Notes under the pieces: model-generated
Database searches by the model: none
Seen by the model: only the letters and a program-made list of their open reading frames with translations
What the model was told of the DNA's origin: nothing
Source of the DNA: Spirochaetia bacterium
GTDB lineage: Bacteria; Spirochaetota; UBA4802; UBA5550
Reading direction: 5' to 3'
DNA: 5,139 nt
NCBI GenBank assembly: GCA_031289575.1
Contig: JAITPE010000078.1
Coordinates: forward strand, 1-5,139
Made by a program: the position numbers and the translations under genes
Shown here: one piece after another, positions 1 through 4,489 of the stretch
Numbering within the stretch: position 1 is the first letter of the stretch
Layout of the letters: every line of letters starts with the position of its first letter

Positions 1-1
1 C

Positions 2-193
2 TATAGAGTCGCCGAGAAAGACAGACAGCCTGTCGTTGCGGTAGCTCCCTTTAATGCAATTTCAGGTATTAGCGAGACCGATGCAAATATGATAACCCGT
101 GTATTTTTTATCCGCTTGCGGCCGGCCGCTTTGCCTATGCTTCCTTTATTTTTCCGCGCTTTATTACAAGGAAAAGCCCAAGCGCCCCTGTGA
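2..193 (+). pseudogene. Truncated N-terminal fragment of a CsgG/LpoB-like exported protein (partial at left edge)
   Basis: The frame is open from the window edge to a TGA at 191-193 and gives 63 residues. Residues 11-39 include VVAVAPFNAISGISETDAN and then MITRVFFIRL. This resembles the first beta-strand and first helix of the CsgG/LpoB-like domain found in exported proteins of spirochaetes and other bacteria: a V-A-V-x-x-F strand, a G-[IV]-S turn, then a helix preceding a 'LFxxxL' segment. After about residue 39 (base 118) the translation becomes proline- and leucine-rich, stops looking like the family, and runs antisense through the end of lgt. A complete family member needs roughly 150 or more further residues, for which there is no room. 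I therefore infer a truncated gene or an assembly joint, with the real upstream start outside the window. The family assignment rests on pattern recognition over about 30 residues only; a chance open frame is the alternative. Confidence 0.4.
118..129. repeat. 12-bp perfect palindrome GCGGCCGGCCGC
   Basis: This self-complementary GC-only sequence lies between the end of the left-edge fragment's recognisable similarity (about 118) and the stop codon of lgt (135-137). It overlaps a second short dyad, CCGC-TT-GCGG at 112-121. Read on the minus strand it sits just downstream of lgt but is followed by an A-rich rather than a U-rich run, so it is not a convincing rho-independent terminator. Confidence 0.45.
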
Positions 194-893
194 TGAAGAA
201 AAATACGGCAATAATCTGCGCTTGGGTCAGGTTGAAAGCCGCGGCCGGATTTACGCGGATAAATTCTACGCAGAATCTGGCTGTCCCGTTGAGCAGGATG
301 TAGAGAAAAAAGAGCGAGCCGTGCGCGAGCTCTTTTTTTCGCAGCCGCATCAGCAGCGCGAATATTATGAATGAAACGAGCGATTCAAAAAGAGGTGTTG
401 GGTAGACCGTTTCCGTTGTAGGAGCCAGCCCGTTCGGGTACGATACTCCAAGGAATGAGCCGGAGACGATGCCGTAGCATCCGTCTCCGGCCACATGGCA
501 GCCGATACGTCCTATGGCGTAACCAAGGGCTATCGGGGCCGCGGCCATATCAAGTATCTCAAGAATCTTCTGCTTGTTCTTTTTTATAACCAATATCGAC
601 GCCAATATAGCGGCAATATATCCTCCGTATACGGTGAGCCCGGAACCGGATATGAGCATGCCCCAAGGGTCCTGCAGAAAATCATCAAAGTAGTCGATTA
701 CATGGAATAGTTTTGCTCCTATTATGGCGCTTGGAATTACAGCCAAAAGAAGCTTATAGGCGAGCTCGGGATTTATTCCCCGAAGCTTGAATTCCCTCTC
801 TGTTAAAAGAAAGGCTAAATAAAATGCGAGCCCCAGCATAATTCCATAGCCGCCTATGGTGAGGGCCTTATATTGAAATATTATTGGATACAT
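135..893 (-). CDS. lgt: Prolipoprotein diacylglyceryl transferase (Lgt family)
   Basis: Lgt is an inner-membrane enzyme that transfers the diacylglyceryl group of phosphatidylglycerol to the lipobox cysteine of prolipoproteins, the first step of lipoprotein maturation. The 252-residue product has about seven hydrophobic segments, normal for the family. Family landmarks from the ATG: YGGYIA near residues 89-94, the signature region GRIGCHVAGDGCYG at 128-141, YPTPLFE at 164-170, and RFCVEFIRVN at 206-215. The arginine of GRIG and the RF-x-x-EF-x-R block are kept. The signature asparagine of GRxGNFxN is cysteine here, and YGG replaces the HGG of E. coli, as in a variant branch I associate with Bacteroidetes and similar phyla. 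The frame extends to a TTG at 923, but I choose the ATG at 893: GGAG lies 6 bases upstream (900-903), and the TTG falls at or before the predicted transcription start. The gene is divergent from the bactofilin operon. Confidence 0.88.
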   Translation of the reverse strand: MYPIIFQYKALTIGGYGIMLGLAFYLAFLLTEREFKLRGINPELAYKLLLAVIPSAIIGAKLFHVIDYFDDFLQDPWGMLISGSGLTVYGGYIAAILASILVIKKNKQKILEILDMAAAPIALGYAIGRIGCHVAGDGCYGIVSGSFLGVSYPNGLAPTTETVYPTPLFESLVSFIIFALLMRLRKKELAHGSLFFLYILLNGTARFCVEFIRVNPAAAFNLTQAQIIAVFFFITGALGLFLVIKRGKIKEA

Positions 894-899
894 TGTCTT

Positions 900-903
900 C
901 TCC
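900..903 (-). promoter_or_regulatory. Shine-Dalgarno of lgt (GGAG), decides the start
   Basis: On the minus strand, ACGGAGAAGACAATG places GGAG six bases before the ATG at 893. No comparable motif precedes the in-frame TTG at 923, which would add ten hydrophilic residues that do not look like Lgt. Confidence 0.6.
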
Positions 904-926
904 GTTTCTTGTTTTCCTGTCAACTT

Positions 927-954
927 CTTATGTCCATGCCTTCATTATTGTCAA
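927..954 (-). promoter_or_regulatory. Sigma70-type promoter for lgt
   Basis: On the minus strand a perfect -35 TTGACA (954-949) is followed after 16 bases by CATAAG (932-927), which matches 4 of 6 positions of TATAAT. Transcription would start near 920 and give a leader of about 27 bases before the ATG at 893, with the GGAG inside it. Position and spacing are consistent, but the -10 is weak. Confidence 0.5.
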
Positions 955-982
955 CAAAATTGCTCTTGTTCTAAATTTATTC

Positions 983-1011
983 TTGAAACTCCAGCATATT
1001 TAATATTTTAT
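983..1011 (+). promoter_or_regulatory. Possible promoter of the bactofilin operon
   Basis: TTGAAA (983-988, 5 of 6 to the -35 consensus) is followed by a 17-base spacer and TTTTAT (1006-1011, 4 of 6). The region is very A+T rich. If correct, transcription would begin about at the ATG at 1021 and the mRNA would be nearly leaderless. That would fit the absence of a Shine-Dalgarno ahead of the bactofilin gene. TAATAT at 1001-1006 is a better -10 on its own, but no -35 is properly spaced from it. Confidence 0.25.
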
Positions 1012-1020
1012 GTCTCTATT

Positions 1021-1383
1021 ATGGCAAATCAGGCAAAGCAGAACGAGAACGACAACGTTGTAAACAGCATAATAGGAGAGGGCTCGGAATTCAAGGGCGA
1101 ATTCAAGATAAACGGCCTTCTCCGTATCGACGGCAATTTTAGGGGAACAATTGAAACAAGCGGCAAAGTGCTCATAGGACGCAACGGGCAGGCCATGACC
1201 GATATAAAGGCGCGCCTTGTTGTTGTGGGCGGTACAGTCAAGGGGAACATATTCGCGTCCGAGCGTGTGATTTTTTTGTCAACGGGAAAGATTATCGGCA
1301 ACATCATCACCCCAAGCCTTGTCATGGAAGACGGAGTCTCTTTTGAGGGAAGCTGCACAATCAACAGAAAGGCCTTATCATGA
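1021..1383 (+). CDS. Bactofilin family polymer-forming cytoskeletal protein
   Basis: Bactofilins (formerly DUF583) polymerise without nucleotide into filaments that act in cell shape, envelope growth or polar organisation. The 120-residue product has the expected layout: a hydrophilic N-terminal tail (1-18), a right-handed beta-helix core (about 19-115) and a short C-terminal tail. The core opens with IIGEGSEFKGEFKINGLLRIDG and continues with glycine-spaced rungs such as GNFRGTIETSGKVLIGRNG, VVVGGTVKGNIFASERV and GKIIGNIITPSLVMEDGVSF. Length is typical. The ATG at 1021 is the only plausible start; no clear Shine-Dalgarno precedes it. It is the first gene of a tight operon, and its TGA overlaps the yaaR start by four bases (ATGA, 1380-1383). 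Spirochaetes commonly carry bactofilins linked to helical cell shape; that role here is inference. Confidence 0.9.
   Translation: MANQAKQNENDNVVNSIIGEGSEFKGEFKINGLLRIDGNFRGTIETSGKVLIGRNGQAMTDIKARLVVVGGTVKGNIFASERVIFLSTGKIIGNIITPSLVMEDGVSFEGSCTINRKALS
1366..1372 (+). promoter_or_regulatory. Shine-Dalgarno of yaaR inside the bactofilin gene
   Basis: AGAAAGG ends seven bases before the ATG at 1380 and lies within the last codons of the bactofilin gene. It supports the overlapping start of yaaR and translational coupling of the two genes. Confidence 0.45.
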
Positions 1384-1832
1384 TCAAGATTTATCCGTCA
1401 TCGGGCAAGCCGAATGACGACTCAAAGAAAGTAAAGGGCAAGACCTCTCTGAGTCTTTCGCAAATCGGGTCGGATTTCAAGGCCATGCTCGAATCGGCCA
1501 TCGCTCCGCCGCAGGCCTCGGAAGGAATCAACGATCTCCTTGATGAACTGCACGACCAGGAGAAACGCTTTGCCGATTCGATGTCATTCTACGAGATGAA
1601 CCGCTACAGGTCTCTTGTCCAGAAGATACTTAAAAAAATCAATCATGAAAGCTTAAATCTCAAGGAATACAAAATCAGACACGGCGGCAAGGACAAAATA
1701 GACACAATTATTGAAACCGTAGACCAAAAGCTCCTTGAGCTCTCATCGGCCATAACCAAGGGAAGCCCTGCCTTTGCCCTCATGAAAACAATGGAAGAGA
1801 TCAGGGGACTAATCATAGACCTGCTGAAGTAA
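1380..1832 (+). CDS. yaaR: YaaR/DUF327 family protein
   Basis: The 150-residue soluble protein matches the YaaR (DUF327, TM1646-like) family in length and architecture: a disordered N-terminus (about 1-27), then an all-helical region. Recognisable stretches are SDFKAMLES near 31-39, a helix around LLDELHDQEKRFADSMSF (53-70), the family-typical YEMNRYRSLVQKILKKI (71-87), and the C-terminal helices with TVDQKLLELSSAI (113-125) and IRGLIIDLLK (141-150). The molecular function of the family is unknown. The gene sits directly before holB, as yaaR does in Firmicutes, which strengthens the assignment. It starts inside the end of the bactofilin gene and its TAA abuts the holB ATG, so the three are almost certainly one transcript. 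Confidence 0.82.
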   Translation: MIKIYPSSGKPNDDSKKVKGKTSLSLSQIGSDFKAMLESAIAPPQASEGINDLLDELHDQEKRFADSMSFYEMNRYRSLVQKILKKINHESLNLKEYKIRHGGKDKIDTIIETVDQKLLELSSAITKGSPAFALMKTMEEIRGLIIDLLK

Positions 1833-2810
1833 ATGAATACACAAGGAATTATAGGGCATGATATTCAGCTGAGCCGCATAAAGATGATGCTCCAAAACGG
1901 CTTTATGCCGCAGGCTTTGCTTTTTTCGGGCATACGCGGAACCGGAAAGCGCAAAATAGCCATGCGCCTTTTGATGAATCTCTTTTGCAAAGAGGAAACG
2001 AAGCCCTGCCTTGAGTGCAAGGACTGCCGGCTCATAGAAAAAAATGTTCACCCGGATGTTATTATGCTGCTTCCGAATGAGAAGGGCAGCATCCCTATAG
2101 GCGAGGAAGGCGAGGAGGGAACGGTTCGCTGGCTCATCTCAAGGCTCGCGAAAAAGTCGGCCTTCGGCCGTTATGGAGTGATAATCGACGGCATTGAGAA
2201 CATGTCGCCCGGCGGGCAGAACGCCCTGCTTAAAACATTAGAAGAGCCGCCCGAAAACACGCTCATTGTGATGATTACCGAGAACAAAAACCTGATTCTT
2301 CCTACTATTCTCTCAAGGGCGTCCGAAATCGCCTTCGGCCCGCTTTCGGCGCCACAATTGCGCGGCCTTCTTGAGGAGCGGAATATTTACGGCCCATGCG
2401 CTGCCGCGGCGGCCGGGCTGTCAGGGGGCTCTGTTGAAACGGCTGTTTTTTTATCCGATGAGGAGAATATGGCCGCGCTGAAGAACATCGTCGCGTCGGC
2501 CGCGGATTTTGTAAAAAACCGGAACGCAATAGCGGATATCGACCTTGAACCGCTGCAGAAAAAGATAGGCCCTGCCGCGCTCATGTCTATTTTAACAAAC
2601 ACCTTTCGCGCCATGCTGCTTTCCCAAATTAGGGGCGGCGCTTTTCCCGGCGTAACCCATGTGGACGAAGAGAGCCTTATTAAGCTTATAAAAATATCGC
2701 TCTCTGTTTCCAAGGGGCTTAGGGTAAATATGCTTACGAACATTTCGTTTAAGGGACTGCTTTATTCGATTGATGATTTGCCGAATACGGGCCTGCCCGG
2801 CTTCGATTAA
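1833..2810 (+). CDS. holB: DNA polymerase III delta' subunit (clamp-loader)
   Basis: Delta' is the stator subunit of the clamp loader that places the beta sliding clamp on primed DNA. The 325-residue length fits. The AAA+ module opens with the IIGHD motif (6-10), then a Walker-A-like GIRGTGKR (33-40) in which the usual Ser/Thr after Lys39 is Arg. The clamp-loader zinc module is present: Cys52, Cys59, Cys62 and Cys65. Further landmarks are a degenerate Walker B (GVIIDGIENM, 115-124), the highly typical GGQNALLKTLEEPPENT (127-143), and the SRC-like motif as SRA (161-163) with its arginine retained. Loss of the Walker A Ser/Thr and Walker B acidic pattern suggests that it does not hydrolyse ATP, as known for E. 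coli delta'. The C-terminal part (about 170-325) is divergent and alanine-rich. No Shine-Dalgarno is evident; the ATG immediately follows the yaaR stop, suggesting coupled translation. Confidence 0.92.
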   Translation: MNTQGIIGHDIQLSRIKMMLQNGFMPQALLFSGIRGTGKRKIAMRLLMNLFCKEETKPCLECKDCRLIEKNVHPDVIMLLPNEKGSIPIGEEGEEGTVRWLISRLAKKSAFGRYGVIIDGIENMSPGGQNALLKTLEEPPENTLIVMITENKNLILPTILSRASEIAFGPLSAPQLRGLLEERNIYGPCAAAAAGLSGGSVETAVFLSDEENMAALKNIVASAADFVKNRNAIADIDLEPLQKKIGPAALMSILTNTFRAMLLSQIRGGAFPGVTHVDEESLIKLIKISLSVSKGLRVNMLTNISFKGLLYSIDDLPNTGLPGFD

Positions 2811-2820
2811 TAAACAAACA

Positions 2821-2826
2821 AAGGAG
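2821..2826 (+). promoter_or_regulatory. Shine-Dalgarno of the TauE/SafE gene (AAGGAG)
   Basis: A strong AAGGAG lies seven bases before the ATG at 2834. It fixes the start and gives this gene independent translation initiation, unlike the coupled genes before it. Confidence 0.65.
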
Positions 2827-2833
2827 ATTTTTT

Positions 2834-3190
2834 ATGATTTATCTTTCACTGATTATAGGATTTGTCGCTGGAATATTAAGCGGACTTGTAGGAATAGGAG
2901 GCGGAATTGTTATGATTCCGGCATTAGTGATGACTCTTTCTTATGGTCAGCACCTCGCGCAGGGCACCGCTCTTCTGGCGATGCTGCCCCCTATAGGAAT
3001 CATGGCAGTCTATGAGTACTACAAAAAAGGGGAGGTCAACATTATGGTCGGCCTTTTGCTCGCGGCCGGCTTTATTCTCGGAGGCTATTTGGGCGCAAAG
3101 ATAGCGCTCCATTTGGACGAGGTTATTCTCAAGAAAGTGTTTGGCTTTACAATGCTGTTTTTCGCGGTGAAAATGATTTTCGGGAAATGA
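2834..3190 (+). CDS. Half-size TauE/SafE family membrane protein (single repeat)
   Basis: TauE/SafE (DUF81) proteins are integral membrane permeases thought to move sulfite, sulfoacetate or other small organic anions. Usual members have about 250 residues and two inverted four-helix repeats. This product has 118 residues and one repeat: the signature GFVAGILSGLVGIGGGIVMIP at 9-29, QGTALLAMLPP at 43-53, a short KKGEVN loop at 64-69, GLLLAAGFILGGYLGAKIA at 73-91, and a last hydrophobic helix from about 101 to 116. Four membrane segments are expected. The ends look natural (strong Shine-Dalgarno, clean stop after KMIFGK), so this is probably a genuine short form that may work as a homodimer rather than a truncation. 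It follows holB by 23 bases and probably shares its transcript, though a functional link is not apparent. Substrate unknown. Confidence 0.82.
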   Translation: MIYLSLIIGFVAGILSGLVGIGGGIVMIPALVMTLSYGQHLAQGTALLAMLPPIGIMAVYEYYKKGEVNIMVGLLLAAGFILGGYLGAKIALHLDEVILKKVFGFTMLFFAVKMIFGK

Positions 3191-3212
3191 ATTTTTTTGA
3201 TTAATCTTATTA

Positions 3213-3241
3213 TTAAAATCTCCTAATCTGCCGACTATAGT
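3213..3241 (+). promoter_or_regulatory. Possible promoter of the 82-residue protein gene
   Basis: TTAAAA (3213-3218) and TATAGT (3236-3241) are spaced by 17 bases, matching 4 of 6 and 5 of 6 consensus positions. The implied start near 3248 gives a leader of about 22 bases. The same stretch contains GCCGACTA (3230-3237), six of eight matches to the sigma28 -10 element GCCGATAA. A TAAA stands upstream (3214-3217), but at a 12-base spacing rather than the usual 15. Either reading is tentative. Confidence 0.3.
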
Positions 3242-3256
3242 AGTAATCAGAAGAAG

Positions 3257-3263
3257 AAGGAGG
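3257..3263 (+). promoter_or_regulatory. Strong Shine-Dalgarno (AAGGAGG)
   Basis: Seven consecutive bases complementary to the 16S rRNA 3' end stand six bases before the ATG at 3270. This is the best ribosome-binding site in the window and the main argument that the short downstream frame is a real, well-translated gene. Confidence 0.75.
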
Positions 3264-3269
3264 TTTGAA

Positions 3270-3518
3270 ATGGATATCAATGTAGCTCTTAACGTTAATT
3301 TTTCCGGTAATCAGATTCCTGTACTTCCTCCCAAAGAAGATTCAATTGCTAAAGAGGCGGAAAAACCTCGGGAAGAAGAAGTAAAGCGTCCGAAGGTGGA
3401 AGAAAAGGTAATGATGGACCTTAAGGATGTTCAGAATTTTCTCTATATGCTTATAGGGGCTGAAATCAAGGTCAAAGATGAAATTTTTGCCGGTGATTCG
3501 CTGAATTTAAGCGCCTGA
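3270..3518 (+). CDS. Conserved-looking small acidic protein, function unknown
   Basis: I do not recognise this 82-residue protein. It starts with a short hydrophobic N-terminus (DINVALNVNFSGNQIPVLPP, 2-21). A highly charged, Lys/Glu/Pro-rich linker follows (22-47), then a compact C-terminal segment with a probable amphipathic helix, MMDLKDVQNFLYMLIG (48-63), followed by a strand AEIKVKDEIF. There is no signal peptide or membrane segment. The layout of N-terminal motif, charged linker and C-terminal helix is superficially like FlaG-type flagellar accessory proteins, but the FlaG C-terminal consensus is absent, so I do not assign it. The start is fixed by the strong AAGGAGG. It lies 79 bases after the TauE/SafE gene and seems to have its own promoter. 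Its last codons form one arm of an inverted repeat. Confidence 0.75.
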   Translation: MDINVALNVNFSGNQIPVLPPKEDSIAKEAEKPREEEVKRPKVEEKVMMDLKDVQNFLYMLIGAEIKVKDEIFAGDSLNLSA

Positions 3519-3563
3519 CGTGATTTATACCCTCCAATAAAGTGTATTCCGCGGGCGCTTAAA
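3506..3563. repeat. 10-bp inverted repeat spanning the 82-residue gene's stop codon
   Basis: TTTAAGCGCC (3506-3515) and its perfect reverse complement GGCGCTTAAA (3554-3563) enclose 38 bases. The left arm encodes the end of NLSA and touches the TGA at 3516-3518. As RNA it could form a 3' stem closing a large loop. No U-run follows directly, so it is not a standard terminator; mRNA stabilisation or a regulatory fold is possible. Confidence 0.55.
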
Positions 3564-3582
3564 GGTTATACTTTTACCTTTA
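3560..3582 (+). terminator. Weak hairpin, possible terminator or attenuator arm
   Basis: TAAAGGT (3560-3566) pairs with ACCTTTA (3576-3582) around a nine-base loop, and a moderately U-rich stretch (TTTGCTCATATTT) follows. The stem is short and A+T rich, so termination would be weak. Its left arm shares 3560-3563 with the right arm of the preceding inverted repeat, so the two structures exclude one another. Confidence 0.3.
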
Positions 3583-3657
3583 TTTGCTCATATTTAATAA
3601 AAAATTCTTGACCCCGGCGTGTTCTTTTTAATCTTATAAAGAAATCTTCTTGAGTCG

Positions 3658-3680
3658 ATAAAACAAACAGGATGTTTTAT
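3658..3680. promoter_or_regulatory. Operator-like dyad, candidate TetR-family binding site
   Basis: ATAAAACA (3658-3665) and TGTTTTAT (3673-3680) form a perfect 8-bp inverted repeat with a seven-base spacer, 23 bases overall, which is a size typical of dimeric repressor operators. It lies 24 bases before the small ORF at 3704 and about 200 bases before the tetR-type gene. TATACT at 3678-3683 overlaps its right edge and could be a -10 element, so a bound protein would block it. Binding by the neighbouring regulator is inference. Confidence 0.4.
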
Positions 3681-3703
3681 ACTACAAATAGTGCTGGTAC
3701 TCA

Positions 3704-3823
3704 ATGAGTAAAGAATTGCAGGAACGTGCGGATGAAATAATGGAAGAGCTGAAGAATGCGTTGATTCCTCTTAAAAAAGAAATAAAGCGCATCAAGACTT
3801 CTTCCTCTGATCGGCCGATATGA
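3704..3823 (+). CDS. Possible 39-residue charged helical protein
   Basis: ATG at 3704 to TGA at 3821-3823 gives MSKELQERADEIMEELKNAL followed by IPLKKEIKRIKTSSSDRPI. Residues 2-31 would form one amphipathic, strongly charged helix with heptad-like spacing; the last eight residues are polar. The composition looks protein-like rather than random, and the frame is the only sensible one in the 358-base spacer between the 82-residue gene and the regulator. There is no good Shine-Dalgarno, which lowers confidence. The 13-base imperfect dyad TACTC-AAT-GAGTA (3698-3710) covers the start codon. If real, it would be transcribed ahead of the regulator, perhaps with it. Function unknown; it could instead be leader sequence. 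Confidence 0.35.
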   Translation: MSKELQERADEIMEELKNALIPLKKEIKRIKTSSSDRPI

Positions 3824-3876
3824 GTAACCGTTATTTACATGCCTGCCTATAAAAGATTTGTACGAGGTAATCATTC

Positions 3877-4488
3877 ATGCCGCAAAAGGGAGACCGCCGA
3901 AAACAGCAGATAATTGACGCAGCTAAAGAAATGTTTCTTGAGAAGGGATACCAAAGTACTCACATTGGACAGGTTTGTGAAAAATTAGATATAGCGAGGG
4001 GGACGGTATATCAGTATTTCAACAACAAGAAAGAGATTCTTTTTACTTTAGTTGACGCTGTAGCGGAAAGGGTTCGGGAAGTCCTGAACAATGACTTGCT
4101 TCGTGATTATTTGTCCCAAAAACCCGAAAAAGAAGATGTCATCAATTTTATGAAAAAGAGAATATCTTCAAGTATTGAAGTAATACTTAGTGAACCCATT
4201 ATCATAAAACTTATTTTTAAGGATATCCCCGGCATTGATTCCAAAATTATCAAGCATGTCGCAAATACCATTGAAGACATAAGAAGCATCATGGCCGAAG
4301 AGATTACCGAACTCAAGGCCAACAATTTTTTCCGCGATAGCCTTGACCCGCTTATTACATCATCGATTCTGCTGGGCGGCGTAATGCTGATTATCTATGA
4401 ATACGACAAGGCAGGCAAGGATGTCCTCAAGATCGAAGTCATAGATTCGATTGTAAAAAATTACATGAACGGCGTTCTTAATTTATAA
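3877..4488 (+). CDS. TetR/AcrR family transcriptional regulator
   Basis: This is a one-component DNA-binding regulator, usually a dimeric repressor released by a small ligand. The 203-residue length is typical. The N-terminal TetR domain spans about residues 7-55: RKQQIIDAAKEMFLEKGYQST (helix 1 and turn), then the helix-turn-helix HIGQVCEKLDIARGTVYQYFNNKKEIL (29-54), with the family-standard G-T-V-Y-x-Y-F-x-x-K recognition end. The C-terminal ligand/dimer domain (about 60-203) is all-helical and divergent, so the ligand cannot be read. The DIPGIDSKI stretch and the ILLGGVMLIIYEY helix fit AcrR-like members. GAGG (3864-3867) stands nine bases before the ATG. The HEAT-repeat gene begins one base after its stop, so the two are probably co-transcribed. 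The dyad at 3658-3680 is a candidate autoregulatory operator. Confidence 0.92.
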   Translation: MPQKGDRRKQQIIDAAKEMFLEKGYQSTHIGQVCEKLDIARGTVYQYFNNKKEILFTLVDAVAERVREVLNNDLLRDYLSQKPEKEDVINFMKKRISSSIEVILSEPIIIKLIFKDIPGIDSKIIKHVANTIEDIRSIMAEEITELKANNFFRDSLDPLITSSILLGGVMLIIYEYDKAGKDVLKIEVIDSIVKNYMNGVLNL

Positions 4489-4489
4489 A

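Larger units (their letters stand above)
3519..3876. other. 358-base spacer between the 82-residue gene and the TetR-family gene
   Basis: This is the longest stretch without a confident gene. It holds the right arm of the 3' inverted repeat and the small hairpin (to 3582), then an A+T-rich segment. TTGACC (3608-3613) and TATAAA (3635-3640) are both good promoter hexamers, but 21 bases apart, too far for a standard pair. The operator-like dyad (3658-3680), the possible 39-residue ORF (3704-3823) and a TATAAA at 3848-3853 without a convincing -35 complete it. No tRNA or riboswitch class was recognised. Confidence 0.6.

Noticed and set aside
99..374. Plus-strand open frame of 91 codons
   Set aside because: Apart from its first few codons it is antisense to lgt; the cysteine-rich start looks like a shadow.
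495..710. Plus-strand open frame of 71 codons
   Set aside because: It is antisense to lgt and overlaps its signature region; the product resembles no protein family.
1029..1364. Minus-strand open frame of 111 codons
   Set aside because: It lies wholly antisense within the bactofilin gene, whose beta-helix pattern is unmistakable.
1809..2051. Minus-strand open frame of 80 codons
   Set aside because: It is antisense to the start of holB, where the IIGHD and Walker A regions are clear.
2387..2743. Minus-strand open frames of 118 and 74 codons (2305-2743)
   Set aside because: Both are antisense to the 3' half of holB and arise from its GC-rich codon composition.
3191..3210. T7 run after the TauE/SafE gene as a terminator
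   Set aside because: No stable GC-containing stem precedes it; only short A+T pairings are possible.
2924..3280. Minus-strand open frame of 118 codons
   Set aside because: It is antisense to the TauE/SafE gene and runs through its downstream intergenic region; no start signals.
3608..3640. TTGACC and TATAAA as a promoter for the regulator
   Set aside because: The hexamers are 21 bases apart, outside the usual 16-18, so I noted them only as part of the spacer.
3672..3707. 11-residue leader-like ORF (MFYTTNSAGTQ) whose stop overlaps the small ORF start
   Set aside because: It begins inside the operator-like dyad, has only AGG placed too close to its ATG, and has no codon runs suggesting attenuation.
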